A stretch of DNA of 64,000 nucleotides from Antilocapra americana (taxonomy: Eukaryota; Chordata; Mammalia; Artiodactyla; Antilocapridae), in the NCBI GenBank assembly GCA_007570785.1, contig ML660777.1:9064734-9128733 (forward strand). The letters are read 5' to 3'. Shown in pieces: positions 45,366-56,960 of the stretch; positions within the stretch are counted from its first letter, which is position 1; each line of letters opens with the position of its first letter. The notes beneath the pieces are model-generated. The model was not told where the DNA came from, made no database searches, and worked only from the letters and a program-made list of their open reading frames with translations. A program made the translations under genes and the position numbers.

Positions 45366-46319
45366 ACGTGTGTATATTTGTTATCCTTAAGATGTACTGC
45401 TTTGCAAGGAAATACACCAACAAGATCAGCCTAACCTCAGTAGATTGACAGGTTTTCAATGAGCCCACATTCCTTCATATTATGAATTAGAACATTACTA
45501 TGTGTGGTAACCCAAAGTCCCTGGGTGTTGCTTAAGTATCTTATTGGTTGGAACACTGTTTTCATTCTATCTCTGTGGCTTCTTCAGCTCTCTCAAGGTC
45601 TCTGCATCACCCTGGGCACCCCCTCCTCTTCTATGGCTGGCACCTGAAGGTTCATAATGAGTAAACAATTTGTTTATGCCTGAATCTTATCGGAAAGCAT
45701 TCTACCAACTGAAGGGAAACTACCCACCTGGCAGAGACACTCTGACTGTGGAAAATTACTGATCCACTCTGAACTACACAAAAATCCATTCGTAAAAATC
45801 CTAAGAAGAGCAAACACTTCCACTGGCAAGTTCTCCAGCAGGGTCCGTGGCTGGCAGGGCCAACCACCCTCTCTAGGCACCAACCAAAGGCCAGACCTGA
45901 GCAGTGACAAATCTGGAATCCTCTGGCAGATACTGATCCAGGGCCTTCTGCACAAAGGGGGCCCTTCTTACCAGCTCAACACTGGATCTGAACACACTGA
46001 GGATTAGTTTTGGCTGTCAGGAAAAAGCCAATGTGGAAAATAGAATCTGATAGACATGATTTGAAATGAAAGACACAATACTGCCCATGCTTCCAGGGTC
46101 TAAATTCTTATGGGGCAGAAGAATAAACACTTTTCGGCAGCTAAGACCAAGACACGGTAAGATACTTCAGCAAAAATTCAAGAGTGGTCAGTAGTTTGAG
46201 CATTAAAAGACAACTCCAATTTTCACACTGTGAATCACCAAAATCTAAACAGAGAGGAAAAGGTGTATCAGCCAGCATTTACCTTGCCACGCCTGTGCTG
46301 AAAAACTCCCCTGGTGCCT
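45366..46319. other. Single-copy stretch
   Basis: No repeat or gene recognised. Minus-strand frames of 71 and 93 codons overlap each other at 45652-45955 without domain features. Confidence 0.5.
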
Positions 46320-46460
46320 GCGGCATTCTCTAACAAAGATGAATAAGACAAGCCCTGGCCCTTGAGGAGTCTGTACTTCGTAGGGGAGGCTGGCAGGTAA
46401 TGAAAATACAAGCCTTAGTACGGGAAGTGCTCAAAGCTGAATCCAAGCAAAGAACAGCAG
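46320..46460 (-). repeat. L2-like fragment
   Basis: aagatgaataagacaagccc, tggcccttgaggagtctgta and tacgggaagtgctcaaagct resemble an old LINE reverse complement; weak. Confidence 0.35.
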
Positions 46461-46775
46461 GAGCAGATAGCTCTAATCTCTAGGGCTGCCATGAATTTCC
46501 TCCCAGAAGAGGGGTCATCCCATGTGGGTCTTGGAAAGACTGCAGGCTTTTGAGAAGACAGGGGCTCTCCAGGCCCAGTACAAAAAGAGGTAGCTCAGAG
46601 AGGGAAGAACAGGGTGTGGCAAGGAGCTGGGCTCAGCTTGGCCATGGCAGCAGCTGAGCCAAGTGGGATGGGGGACTGAGGGTGACTTGAACATCCAGGA
46701 AGATTGGCTTTGACTCCCTGGGCCTTTTGGACATGGCAGATGTGTTTTCAAAGGAAAAGCTATAGAATAGATGTT

Positions 46776-46988
46776 AAGAATGAACTAGAGAGAACTTCCC
46801 TGGTGGTCCAGTCGCTAAGACTCCTCGCTCCCAATGCAGGAGACCTAGCTGCAATCCCTAGTCAGGGAACTAGATCCCACATATTGCAACCAAGAGTTTG
46901 CATGCCACAATTAAAGATCCTGAGTGCCACAACTAAGACCTGGCACAGCCAGATAAATAATTTTTCTTTTTTAAAGAATGAATTGGAG
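46776..46988 (+). repeat. CHR-type SINE with imperfect target-site duplication
   Basis: cttccctggtggtccagtcg head, gtcagggaactagatcccac, atgccacaattaaagatcct and a tttaaa-rich tail. aagaatgaactagag at 46776-46790 and aagaatgaattggag at 46974-46988 (two transitions) bound it, so it is older than the copy at 44.6 kb. Confidence 0.85.
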
Positions 46989-48769
46989 TCAGAGAGAAAG
47001 CTAAAATGGGTACCTTTGCATATGTACTTTTTTCTTTTATTTTTTGCCACTTGAAGCATGCAATCACCCATGCAAATCAATAATCTGTATCCAAGAAGGA
47101 CTTATACCTGAGTATATACTGACTCTCCACAGTAGTGATTCTCCACTGTAGGGGTTCCGTCCAGCCCTGCTGGACACATTCCATTAGACTTAGAGCCAAG
47201 GGCGATACCTCTGTGCCCAAGGGCACTGGGATAACCTTATGGAATTCTCTCACCTCCAATCCAAACAAGCTCATGCTCTTTGCTGTGCCCAGCTCACTGT
47301 ATGTGAAGTAGAGTAAGACCTTTGATGTGATGAAAAAACGTGATGTGATGAAGATGATGAAAACATAAATGGTTTATGGCTTCATAGGGCCCTATCAGAC
47401 CAGATCAGCTTTTGTCTTAGGGATTTTCTTTCACTTGTTCATGAGCCCTGGAAAGCTAACCTTCAGTGTGAAAGGGTCATTATTCCCACTGCAAGTGCAT
47501 GAGTCCTCACAATTATTTTTGATTTGGTTTCTGTCTGGTTTCTGTTTGGTCTACTGGGTTTCCTCCATGTATTTTGATGCAAATGGAATTTAAAGAATAA
47601 TTCTACAGGGATGTTATTAAGTACTTAGCTTTTTCTTCTATATCATAAAAATGTAATCCCATGCCTTGTTGCTCAAATGGAAACTATTTTGGTGACAATT
47701 TAAACATGAAATATCCAGCAGAGACAAATCATGATTATTTATACAAAAGGCTTTATCAAGAAATTATTTACTTCTTTGGGCAATTTCCACTTTGCTTGTG
47801 ATTTCAGTCCTAAGAGTATATTCATCTAGTTATTCACACCAAATTAATGGAGCTGTTTCTTATTATTGTTTTTGATAGTACAGCATGTTGAATCCAACTC
47901 CCATCTTACTTTTCCTAATTATTTGTAAGCTCTCCTCCCCTCTGTTTTTCTTTCACAGAGCCATTTTAAATTTCATTAAGGAGGCAATGTGTGGAGTATC
48001 AGATGCGGTTTTGGAATGTTCTCTAATGCTGGAGCCCTTGCTCTGGATCAGGTGCTGGCCACTCAGATTACAAGATTGAGAAGAGTAATTTGTACTTGTC
48101 ACCTGGAGAAGAAGTCTTGTCCAGCAAGACCAAGTACTGACCTTTGCACCTGATTCAGAGCAAAGACATGGATGGGGTCTCTGAATGGGACCATTACACC
48201 GTCCCAAATTTCCCCTAGTTTTCCAAACTGTGGCTCTGTCTCCTCAGTAAGGAAGTGCTCTTACCAGCCACCAGATTAAGAGAGAGCCACTTGACTATCA
48301 CCTGGGTCATTGACCAGAAACTCACTCTGTGGTGGTGATGGCGAAGAAATTTCTGGCACAGCAGTCCAGACTGAAGAAGAGCTTTATGAGAGATGAAGCC
48401 AAAAGAGAACGCGCTGTTTATCCAGCACACTTGCAAGTTAGGTGAGCAGAGCTCATCACAGAATTCCCAAACCAGTGGGTTTTAAAGGGCAGTCACACCT
48501 CAGGACTGAAAGAGATCAGCCTCAAGGAAGGTTCTGTCACTTTCAGCCATCAGTTTAAATGAGTGTGTCTTGTTATCAACACAGTGGTAAAGAGAATACA
48601 TTTCCCACTACACCGCACGTGGGGAGCCCACACCTCTAAGACGCACCACAAACCCATTCATATTGTATGAAGACCTAATGGACAAATAAAACTGTCACAT
48701 AAAATGCCATTCCCAGGAAAGCTTTATCACCAAACTAAGGGGGAGCGGGTAGAAAGATGGAAACTGACA
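46989..48769. other. Single-copy stretch
   Basis: Nothing recognised; short gatgatgaa-type runs at 47325-47365. Opposed frames near 47885-48207 have no domain. Confidence 0.5.
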
Positions 48770-48965
48770 ATTTCCTGAGTATGTTCTATCTAAATGCCAG
48801 GCACTTTCTTTGTTGTCCCATCCCTTTTAATCCCTTAAAAAAAAAATTGTAAGAGGAACTTTTCCTTCATTTTACAGGGGAAAAAAAATGAATTTAAAGA
48901 AATGTAAACCAAATAGTTCAAAGCCAAACAACTAATAAAATATCATGTCAGGTTCCAAATCCAAG
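48770..48965 (-). repeat. MIR SINE
   Basis: aaatgccaggcactttcttt, tcccatcccttttaatccct, ccttcattttacaggggaaa and gttccaaatccaagact; reverse complement order. Confidence 0.65.
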
Positions 48966-50039
48966 ACTCCCTTTATACGAAGCCCCTCCAAGGAACGATA
49001 GTCCCTAATTTTAACCTGTTGTATTGAATTAAACATATTAGATGCACATTCTAAAAAAAGAAAAGAGGGTGGTGAAGACATGAAGGTAGAAATGCACCAC
49101 TTTTTCATGTTACTGGTAAGAGTAGCATTCCAGATTATTGAGGATATGGTATAAAACAAAAGTTACTTACAGTTGGTGTTAGAACACATCACATAATCAT
49201 ATTTTTGGAACAGTAGCAAAAGTAAGTTCCTTATTTTACTTCTTCTTTAATATTTTTAATATGTTCTGGTTGTACTAGTACTGAAATTAGACCACGGGCA
49301 CTAAGCATGTAGCAATTCATGAATAGGCACCTAAAGAGCTTTCGATCTGGAAATGAAAACTTTGCAATAAACTCCTATGGAAGGAAGAAAAATGGCCTGG
49401 GAAGGAATGGGGGAGCTGATGAGGGGGGAAGGGGGAGCAAAGCAAAAGAATTCATAAATAAAATGTTCACCTTTATAGCCTGTCAAATTATGTCCTTTGA
49501 ACGTAAATGTACACAGGCAAATTCCCTGGGGACTACAGGAACCTGAATGTGTGTGTGTGCATGCATATATCCCACTTATACTGTGAAGAGGGCTTACCTA
49601 GATGACATCCAATGATATGACCCTTTTCCAGAAAGTGCAGCTGATGATAAATCTCAGAAGTCAGGCAACAAGAGACTGGATCAGGGTTTGCTAATATTCG
49701 CTGGTATCACTAGAACCTAGAGAAGAAGAAAAAAAGATTTGCACATCACCAATTTTAGGCTGTGGGAAAAAAACCAAAAAGTCGCCACCTCTCACCAGCT
49801 CTCTAAGGAAATCTTGTGATCTCTGGGATAACCCTGGTATCAGGAAGCACAGTGGTGACAGTCAAATGCACGTGTATTTATCTACCTAAAGTAATCACCA
49901 TATACACAATGAATAACGTGGTTTGTTCCAAATATGCACTTGAAGTCCACTGTTTGAAATTTCTAACACTTTTTCCTACAGAGAAAATGACAAAAATATT
50001 TCCGACAAACGTCTACAGAAGATTATTGAGAAAAAGTCA
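48966..50039. other. Single-copy stretch
   Basis: Nothing recognised beyond a short (TG)n at 49547-49558. Confidence 0.5.
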
Positions 50040-50180
50040 AGATGCCAAGCTCTGTAAAGTCTTTTAACCTCAGTTTCCTTATCTTTATAATGGGAATGAA
50101 AATATCCTCTGTCTCTCTCACAGAAGTCATGAAAAGAAATTTTAGAAACTGTGTCACTGAACAGGTACAAGGCATTAGCA
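50040..50180 (+). repeat. MIR-like fragment
   Basis: ttaacctcagtttccttatc and tttataatgggaatgaaaat mark the MIR core. Confidence 0.5.
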
Positions 50181-50226
50181 TAAACTCATAGCATTGTTCT
50201 GCTATACTATGAAACTAGTCTTAAAT

Positions 50227-50462
50227 AATACTCCAGTCATATGTGTGCTTAGTCGCTCAGTTGTGTCCAACTCTTTGCAACCCCACGGACTGTAGCCCAC
50301 CAGGTTCCTTTGTCCATGGGGATTCTCCAAGCAAGAATACTGGAATGGGTTCCCATGCCCTCCTCCAGGGGATCTTCCCAACCCAGGGATCAAAGCCAGG
50401 TCTCCCACACTGCAGGTGGATTCTTTACCATCTGAGCCAATTAGTCTCAATACTCCAGTCAT
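50227..50462 (-). repeat. Bov-tA SINE with perfect 14-bp target-site duplication
   Basis: SINE body about 50241-50448. aatactccagtcat at 50227-50240 recurs exactly at 50449-50462. Body landmarks: ctgtagcccaccaggttcct, ggatcttcccaacccaggga, accatctgagcc. Identity of the duplication suggests a fairly young insertion. Confidence 0.93.
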
Positions 50463-50609
50463 GCTGGTAGTGACAAATACTGAAAAATAAAAAATTGCAG
50501 TGAGGAAAAATATTGGAGAATATTCTCAATACTCAAAGGAGAGGAAAATCACAGGAGGAAGATTAAATAAATGGCAATTTTTCTTTTAGTTTCTTTTTGT
50601 TCCTTGGCT

Positions 50610-50800
50610 CCATCACCTTCTAACATGCTATTTAACCTATATGTCTTTCCTACATGTTGTCTATCTCCCCCGCTAGACAGTATGTTCCCTGGGAGGGGAG
50701 ATCTTAGGCAGTTGGTTTATTGATGTACCCCAAGCAGGTAGCTCAGTACCTGGCATGTAATAATGACTCAGCGAATATTCTTTAATAAGTGAATATATCA
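50610..50800 (+). repeat. L2 LINE 3' end
   Basis: ccccgctagacagtatgttc, cctgggaggggagatcttag, gctcagtacctggcatgtaa and gactcagcgaatattcttta. Confidence 0.7.
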
Positions 50801-51519
50801 CGTGCTAATGTTGCAAGACACCCAGTGTACCATTCAAGAAAGACTGATGGAACAAATTTCTATTGGCCATTTCCTTGACAAACATTCCTAGGAAAACCAA
50901 GCAGCCACAAGCCCGTCCGTCAAGGTTTTGTGATCACGAGGAACTTGGGATCATTCTGGGCTTAGGCCAGTCTTCAGGAGCTGGAATGTTGCCCTCTGAA
51001 TAGTGCCACAGCATGTTTCATTGTGAATCTTTGTAAGGAAGGTACTTCAGTCACCCCTGGTTCACCCCATCTGCTCCTCCTCCCCCTTGGGTAAGGCAAG
51101 CTAACAGTGCACTGATAACACCCCCTCTTTGTCCCTTGATTAGAAGAACGTCCAACATCCCCACAGGTCTTCCTCTTTCTCCCTCTGGGCCTGTTGATTC
51201 ATTCCTCTCGGCAGGCTCCCACCCATTTTCTTAGAACTACTGCCTTTTATCAACAGGCGCTGTGCTGGGTGGGTGGGTGGAGATGGGGCAGCGAGTAGGG
51301 AGCCAGTTGTTGGGTGCAGCCCTTCAGACATCTCAACAAAGGCAGTGAGCCGCTGCCCATCTCTCTCTTGGGGGTGAGAAGAGTTCAGGGTCTGCCACTC
51401 TAGGGGAGCCAACCTCACTGGGATCTTGCTTTCCAGCCCTGCTGAAGAGATTGTGTTCCAAAGCCTTGCTCCTAACCAGCATTCCTGATATAACTCATTC
51501 GATTTCAGAGCTCTAAGGG
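50801..51519. other. Single-copy stretch, higher GC
   Basis: No repeat or exon supported; a 92-codon minus-strand frame at 51418-51140 has no domain. Confidence 0.5.
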
Positions 51520-51615
51520 AACTTGGAAATCAAATCAACTCCCTCATTAGAAGAATGTGACTTGCCAAGGTCACACAGCCAGCAAGTGGGAGGGAGGGAG
51601 GCCTTTCCCAACTCA
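51520..51615 (-). repeat. MIR fragment
   Basis: aatgtgacttgccaaggtca and cacagccagcaagtgggagg are the diagnostic antisense MIR core. Confidence 0.65.
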
Positions 51616-52389
51616 GCCCACCTTTTCCTGCAGTGCCAGGAATGTCTGGGGGAAGTCGGACACCCTTGCTTCCCAAGAGTGAACACCAGCAGTGTCATCA
51701 GAGCAGCAGCAAAAGGTTGCCTGCATTTGTAGGCATGAATCAAATTTTCATAATTTTTGAAATGCTGATAGCCAGATAAATCCAATAGTAGTTACTTGAT
51801 TTATTATTTTTTTAAAGTACTCTTTTTATTTTTTTTAAATGGGCTTTCAGCTGGTTTTAAATAACCTGTTCTCCCTAATGTAGGTGAAAAGTGGTTTTCA
51901 TTCCCACACTCTGATGCTATAATCACAGTCCACAATGTAGTCTTGTAAGATGTGACTGAACTCAAAACTTCTTGATGCGATCATTATAACCAATGAGTAT
52001 CTAAATTCTCAGTATAGGTTAATAAAGTTAGGGTGGGGGCAGTGGGCAGGATAAGGGTAGAAATGAAATAATGCAAGTAAACAGCTCCAAACAAACATTT
52101 TTCAAAAATAGGTTTATAAGTTGGTATCATTGAGGGGATTGGAGTCGCTTCTAAAATCTGAATTGGCAGACTCAAAAAGCCAAGAAAAATTAAGAATGTT
52201 CAGATGATAATATTCTAGAGCTGAAAGGCCACAAAGATATGTTACCTAACCCAACTATTTCAAAGTATGGCTGAGCAATCAATAGTCCAGAATTGGGAGG
52301 ACTGTCTCGCCCAAAGTCAGTGAGGTCTACAGCTTCCTAGTTGGCTTCTCCTTTTATCAGTTTTCATACTGAGTGGAAAAAGAGACTCG
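51616..52389. other. Single-copy stretch
   Basis: T-rich patch at 51800-51840; no repeat or gene named. Confidence 0.5.
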
Positions 52390-53702
52390 GCTAGAGCCAG
52401 ACATCCTGGAAGGTGAAGTCAAGTGGGCCTTAGAAAGCCTCACTACAAACAAAGTTAGTGGAGGTGATGGAATTCCAGTTGAGCTATTTCAAATCCTAAA
52501 AGATGATGCTATGAAAGTGCTGCACTCAATATGCCAGCAAATCTGGAAAACTCAGCAATGGCCATAGGACTGGAAAAGGTCAGTTTACATTCCTATCCCA
52601 AAGAAAGGCAATGCCCAAGAATGCTCAAACTACCGCACAATGGCACTCATTTCACACGCTAGTAAACTAATGCCCAAAATTCTCCAAGCCAGGCTTCAGT
52701 AATACATGAACCATGAACTTCCAGACGTTCAAGCTGGTTTTAGAAAAGGCAGAGGAACCAGAGATCAAATTGCCAATATCCAGTGGATTATCGAAAAAGC
52801 AAGAGAGTTCCAGAAAAACATCTACTTCTGCCTTATTGACTATGCCAAAGCCTTTGACTGTGTGGATCACAATAAACTGTGGAAAATTCTGAAAGAGATG
52901 AGAATACCAGACCACTTGACCTGCCTCTTGAGAAATCTGTATGCAGGTCAGGAAGCAACAGTTACAACTGGACATGGAACAACAGACTGGTTCCAAATAG
53001 GAAAAGGAGTACATCAAGGCTATATATTGTCACCCTGCTTATTTAACTTATATGCATAGTACATCATGGGAAACTCTGGGCTGGAAGAAGCACAAGCTGG
53101 AATCAAGATTGCCAGGAGAAATATCAATAACCTCAGATATGCAGACGACACCCTCCCTTATGGCAGAATGTGAAGAGGAACTAAAAAGCCTCTTGCTGAA
53201 AGTGAAAAGGGAGAGTGAAAAAGTTGGCTTAAGGCTCAACATCAAGAAAACTAAGATCATGGTATCTGGTCCCATCACTTCATGGGAAATAGATGGGGAA
53301 ACAATGGAAAAAGTGTCAGACTTTATTTTGGGGGGCTCCAAAATCACTGCAGATGGTGATTGCAGCCATGAAATCAAAGGACACCTACTCCTTGGAAGGA
53401 AAGTTATGGCCAACCTGGATAGCATATTGAAAAGCAGAGACATTACTGTGTCAACAAAGGTCCGTCTAGTCAAGGCTATGGTTTTTCTAGTAGTCATGTA
53501 TGGATGTGAGAGTTGGACAGTGAAAAAAGCTGAGCGCCAAAGAATTGATGCTTTTGAACTGTGGTGTTGGAGAAGACTCTTGAGAGTTCCTTGGACTGCA
53601 AGGAGATCCAACCAGTCCATCCTAAAGGAGATCAGTCCTGGGTGTTCATTGGAAGGACTGATGTTGAAGCTGAAACTCCAATACTTTGGCCACCTCATGT
53701 GA
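52390..53702 (+). pseudogene. BovB reverse transcriptase pseudogene
   Basis: RT landmarks in order: NKVSGGDGIPVELFQILKDDA (52450-52510), QAGFRKGRGTRDQIANIQ (52727-52782), CLIDYAKAFDCVDHNK motif A (52829-52876), GVHQGYILSPCLFNLY motif B (53006-53056), RYADD motif C (YADD codons 53138-53149). Then LNIKKTKIMVSG and the C-terminal ESWTVKKAERQRIDAFELWCWRRLL. Breaks visible: TAG at 52565, TAA at 52700, TAG at 53057, a +1 insertion just after YADD (near 53152), and TGA at 53700, where the family has CGA. The first three look like single C-to-T or G-to-T changes in CAG, CAA and GAG codons. Catalytic aspartates are kept, but the protein is not made in one piece. Confidence 0.93.
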
Positions 53703-53927
53703 AGAGTTGCCTCATTGGAAAAGACCTTGATGCTGGGAAGAATTGGAGACAGGAGGAGAAGGGGACAACAGAGGATGAGGTGGCTGAATGGCATCACCAA
53801 CTCAATGGACATGGGTTTGGGTAGACTCCAGGAGTTGGTAATGGGCAGGGAGGCCTGGCGTGCTGTGGTTCATGGGGTCGCAAAGAGTCAGACATAACTG
53901 AGCAATTGAACTGAACTGAATAAGGTA
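52390..53927 (+). mobile_element. BovB LINE, 5'-truncated, RT to 3' end
   Basis: Starts at tagagccagacatcctgg inside the RT entry and runs to the family 3' end gaactgaactgaa at about 53913-53927, so only the endonuclease half is missing. The non-coding tail (53870-53927) is the part shared with Bov-tA. It lies opposite in orientation to the 0-2.7 kb copy. Confidence 0.94.
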
Positions 53928-54254
53928 AGTAATAGGGCAAGACCAGAGAGGAGCATGGAATTTTCAGGAAATATCATGAGTTCCACCAACCAATAGGGAA
54001 GCTCTCAAAATGTTTTTGTCATCTCTAGCTGGTTTTGGCAAAAGAGTTCAATAAATGGATCTTTTAGGATCACTGGGCAAAAAGCATAAGCAGAATCTTG
54101 GTAAGAAGGCAGGCCTCATTGGAGGTTAATTTACTTCCAGGGAATAAGACCAGTTTATATCTGGATAGGGAGAGACTGTCCATGGGTGGGAGAAGGGAGG
54201 GTTACCAAAGCTCCTACCAGAGTCCTGAAATGCATTCCCAGGAACCATGCCTCT

Positions 54255-54450
54255 AATCAGCAGACTTTGGGCAATGTCTGAAGGCATTTTGTTGTTGTTG
54301 TCACAGCTGGGAAGGGGCAGGTGTACTGCTAGCATTGAATGCATAGAGGCCACGAATCCCATGAAACATCCTGCAATACACAGGACAGCCCTCCACCCAA
54401 AAAATCAAAGTATCCAGCCCCAAATGTCAATAGTACCAAGGCTGAGAAAC
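54255..54450. mobile_element. MER20 (hAT-Charlie) MITE
   Basis: actttgggcaatgtctgaag, gttgtcacagctgggaaggg, aacatcctgcaatacacagg, acagccctccacccaaaaaa, ccagccccaaatgtcaatag and aaggctgagaaac follow MER20 from left to right. An extra (GTT)n run sits at 54290-54300. MER20 copies are known to act as regulatory elements in placental-mammal endometrium; no such role is shown here. Confidence 0.85.
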
Positions 54451-55209
54451 TTGTTCTTCTGCTGACTGTCAATCAGCGTTCTGCTCAGATTCAGTGTTAC
54501 TTCACCAAATGCTCCCTTCTAAACACAAGACATCAAATAGCACTTCTAAAGACTCACCTCCCCCTCTCTCTTCAGATCTCTAGATTTTTAAAGCCCCTTC
54601 CCATTATCCACCTCCCCCAAAAAATCCAGATGAAGAGGAGACAGGAGAACAGGAAGCAACAATTTCAGTAAAAATACTTAGGGCTGAAAATATCTGCGTA
54701 GGAGAGACTATTTCCATGTACTTATATTTTTCTTGCTCTTTGTTGTCGTTCCACCATCCTCGGTAAATTTGTTTTCATTTTAAGTGTTACAAGCAGTTAT
54801 TATGTATTCCAGGCAGGGCTCCCAAGCTGTGACAATTTAAATAAGGGAGACTTTTTTTTTTGTAGGAAGAAAAAAAAATGATAAAAGTATAAATGGTTTG
54901 TTGAAACACTGAAGAAAAGCTTACCTCAGAGAGCAAAATGCTTTTTTATGTTGTCTTAATATTAATCCAAAATGAAAATGTCCTTCACTTCAAAAGGGTA
55001 AGATTTGGCAGGTGTAAGATATAAGAGGGCAAGGATATGTCCCCTCCACATTTAGAACTGCATGACTCCTGCAAAGACTTTGAAATAAATAGTACAGAAG
55101 AAACTACAAGTAATTTTTTAAATGGCTTAAACCTTTCACATATTCAACTCAAAAGAAAAGAAGGGCTCACAAAGGCAGGATAGAACAGATTTTAGATGAA
55201 GGACCTGAA
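54451..55209. other. Single-copy stretch
   Basis: No repeat or gene recognised; a 110-codon plus-strand frame at 54339-54671 begins inside MER20 and has no domain. Confidence 0.5.
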
Positions 55210-55282
55210 TGAAAACTTGGGTTCTGGTCCAGGTCTGTGACCTACAACCTTGGGCAAATAATGTACCTCCTATGTGTTAACT
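55210..55282 (+). repeat. MIR fragment
   Basis: gaaaacttgggttctggtcc, aggtctgtgacctacaacct and tgggcaaataatgtacctcc: the tRNA-core junction of MIR, cut short by the BovB tail that follows. Confidence 0.6.
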
Positions 55283-55283
55283 C

Positions 55284-55465
55284 CCTGATGCTGGGAAAGT
55301 TTGAAGACAAAAGGAGAGGGCAGCAGAGGATGAGATGGTTGGATAGCATCCCCAACTCACTGCACATGAACTTGGGCAAGCTCCAGGAGATCATGAAGGA
55401 CAGGCAGGCTTTGCATCACAAAGGGTCAGACAGGACTTAGCGACAAGACAACAACAACAAAAATG
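55284..55465 (+). mobile_element. BovB LINE 3' end
   Basis: ctgatgctgggaaagtttga, gggcagcagaggatgagatg, ggttggatagcatccccaac and cacaaagggtcagacaggac, ending with an acaacaaca tail. Extreme 5' truncation; inserted next to a MIR. Confidence 0.87.
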
Positions 55466-56239
55466 TGTTAATTTGCTCTACAATTTTATAATAATAATAG
55501 TTGCCTTACAGACTTCCGGTGAGGCTGGAAAGACAGGTAAATGCAAATGCCAGCGTGTACCTCCCCCATTACTCCCGCCACCTCACATCCCGAATTTTCT
55601 CATCAAGATGAGGAACAACTGCCACTGCTGGAAACATCATCAGTCAGATTTCACTATATAACAAAGGAGAGCTTTCAATGGATTGCTTATTACACACTTT
55701 CCAATTTCCTTTTTTTAATTCCCAAAAAAAAAATTTTTGTGTGTAAGTTGAGGAACTATTGGAGTAGGGACAGGATAGCCCAAATAAATATCTTTACAGA
55801 ATAAAGTCCTGACAAGGGGTCATGCCTCTAAAACCAAAATATTGGAATGTTAACTACCAAAGAGAATTCTTGCCTTCTTGAAATTTCTGACAAGTTCCTG
55901 AATGAGTGAGTTAGTAAATCATGATTCTTATAGTTCTGAACGGTCAAGCAATGAGACGTATTTACTTTGTAAAGTAGCTCTAAATCTTTTTGGTTGTGTC
56001 ACAGCATTAATATGAGGTGGGAATGTCTTTGGTTTGCAGAGGTTCGGTGGGGATTATACAAAGAAAAAGTCACCATCAAGGGCAAGAAAAAAAATCGGCA
56101 CTAGAGGACAGCATAAAGGGACATATCCAAAAGGGGGGAAAGAGGTTGTTAGAACACTTAGAAGTTGTTACTTTCCTTATGTGCCTTTGGTATGTTTAAT
56201 GCAAAATTTTATGGAGGCAACAAAATGGTGGGTAAAGGA
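55466..56239. other. Single-copy stretch, possibly start of L3
   Basis: No repeat named. Plus-strand frames at 56017-56246 border the L3 segment and could be its decayed upstream part. Confidence 0.4.
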
Positions 56240-56960
56240 AAACTAGTGATGTCATTTATTTAGGCTTTCAACGGGCTTTTGATGAAGTCCTACACAAGAG
56301 ACTACTAAGGAAACTTGCCAACCACTGGGCAAGAGGTAAAGAACTGTCAATCACAGGTTAAAAGTGGGTTAGACGGAGAATAAATGACCAGCTCTCAGCA
56401 TGGAAAAGAGTTAATAGTGGGCTGTCGGCAATCAGAACAAGAGTAGTGTCCTCCAGGATATTCGTTAAAACACTTGAAGAGGGACTAAATAATGAGGTGC
56501 TGAAATTTGCTGACTAAACAAAACTATTTTGGTTCCTAAGTCTATACAGATGGATGTGAGAAACACAGAATCCAAATTCGGTAATTGGGCAAAACAGTGG
56601 CAGATGAAACTCAGAGCAAAGTAATACACACTAGAAGTAGCAATTTAAATTACTCATCCACTCAGCTGAGTTCTGAATTAGTCCTAAACTTACAGGGAAA
56701 AGATTTAGGCTCATGGAAGACATCTTAATGAAGATGCATGCATGATGCTAAGTAAAGTTTTAAAAAGAGAGAGAGAAAGCAAATACACTGTTAAGCTGCT
56801 GTAAGAATGAAAGAGAATATATTCCAGTACCATTACGGACATCAACGGTGCACTCCACTCTTGTTCTACATTCAGTTAAAATCCCCTTATTTCCAAAGGA
56901 AGGTGGTAAAAATAGAAAGAAACATCCAATAACACCCAGGAAACTCACTGGAAGCAGTGG
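56240..56960 (+). mobile_element. Ancient L3/CR1-clade LINE fragment (RT region)
   Basis: Translation from 56248 reads DVIYLGFQRAFDEVLHKRLLRKL, the CR1/L3 RT motif A (usually LDF.KAFD; the catalytic D has become G). Further on, after frame changes, come VLKFAD and a stop, then TKL (motif C, 56501-56529, the second D of FADD lost). SKFGNWAKQWQMKLR and LQGKDLG follow, in the family order (kWqMkF, EKDLGV). Beyond 56770 the nucleotide match continues (ttccagtaccattacg, atcaacggtgcactcc, ttctacattcagtt). L3 predates placental mammals, so this is among the oldest repeats in the window. No functional ORF remains. Confidence 0.78.

Noticed and set aside
53048..53812. Longest open frame of the window, 254 codons on the minus strand
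   Set aside because: It is the exact antisense of the BovB RT; the plus strand carries the family protein. Its length reflects codon bias of the LINE, not a gene.
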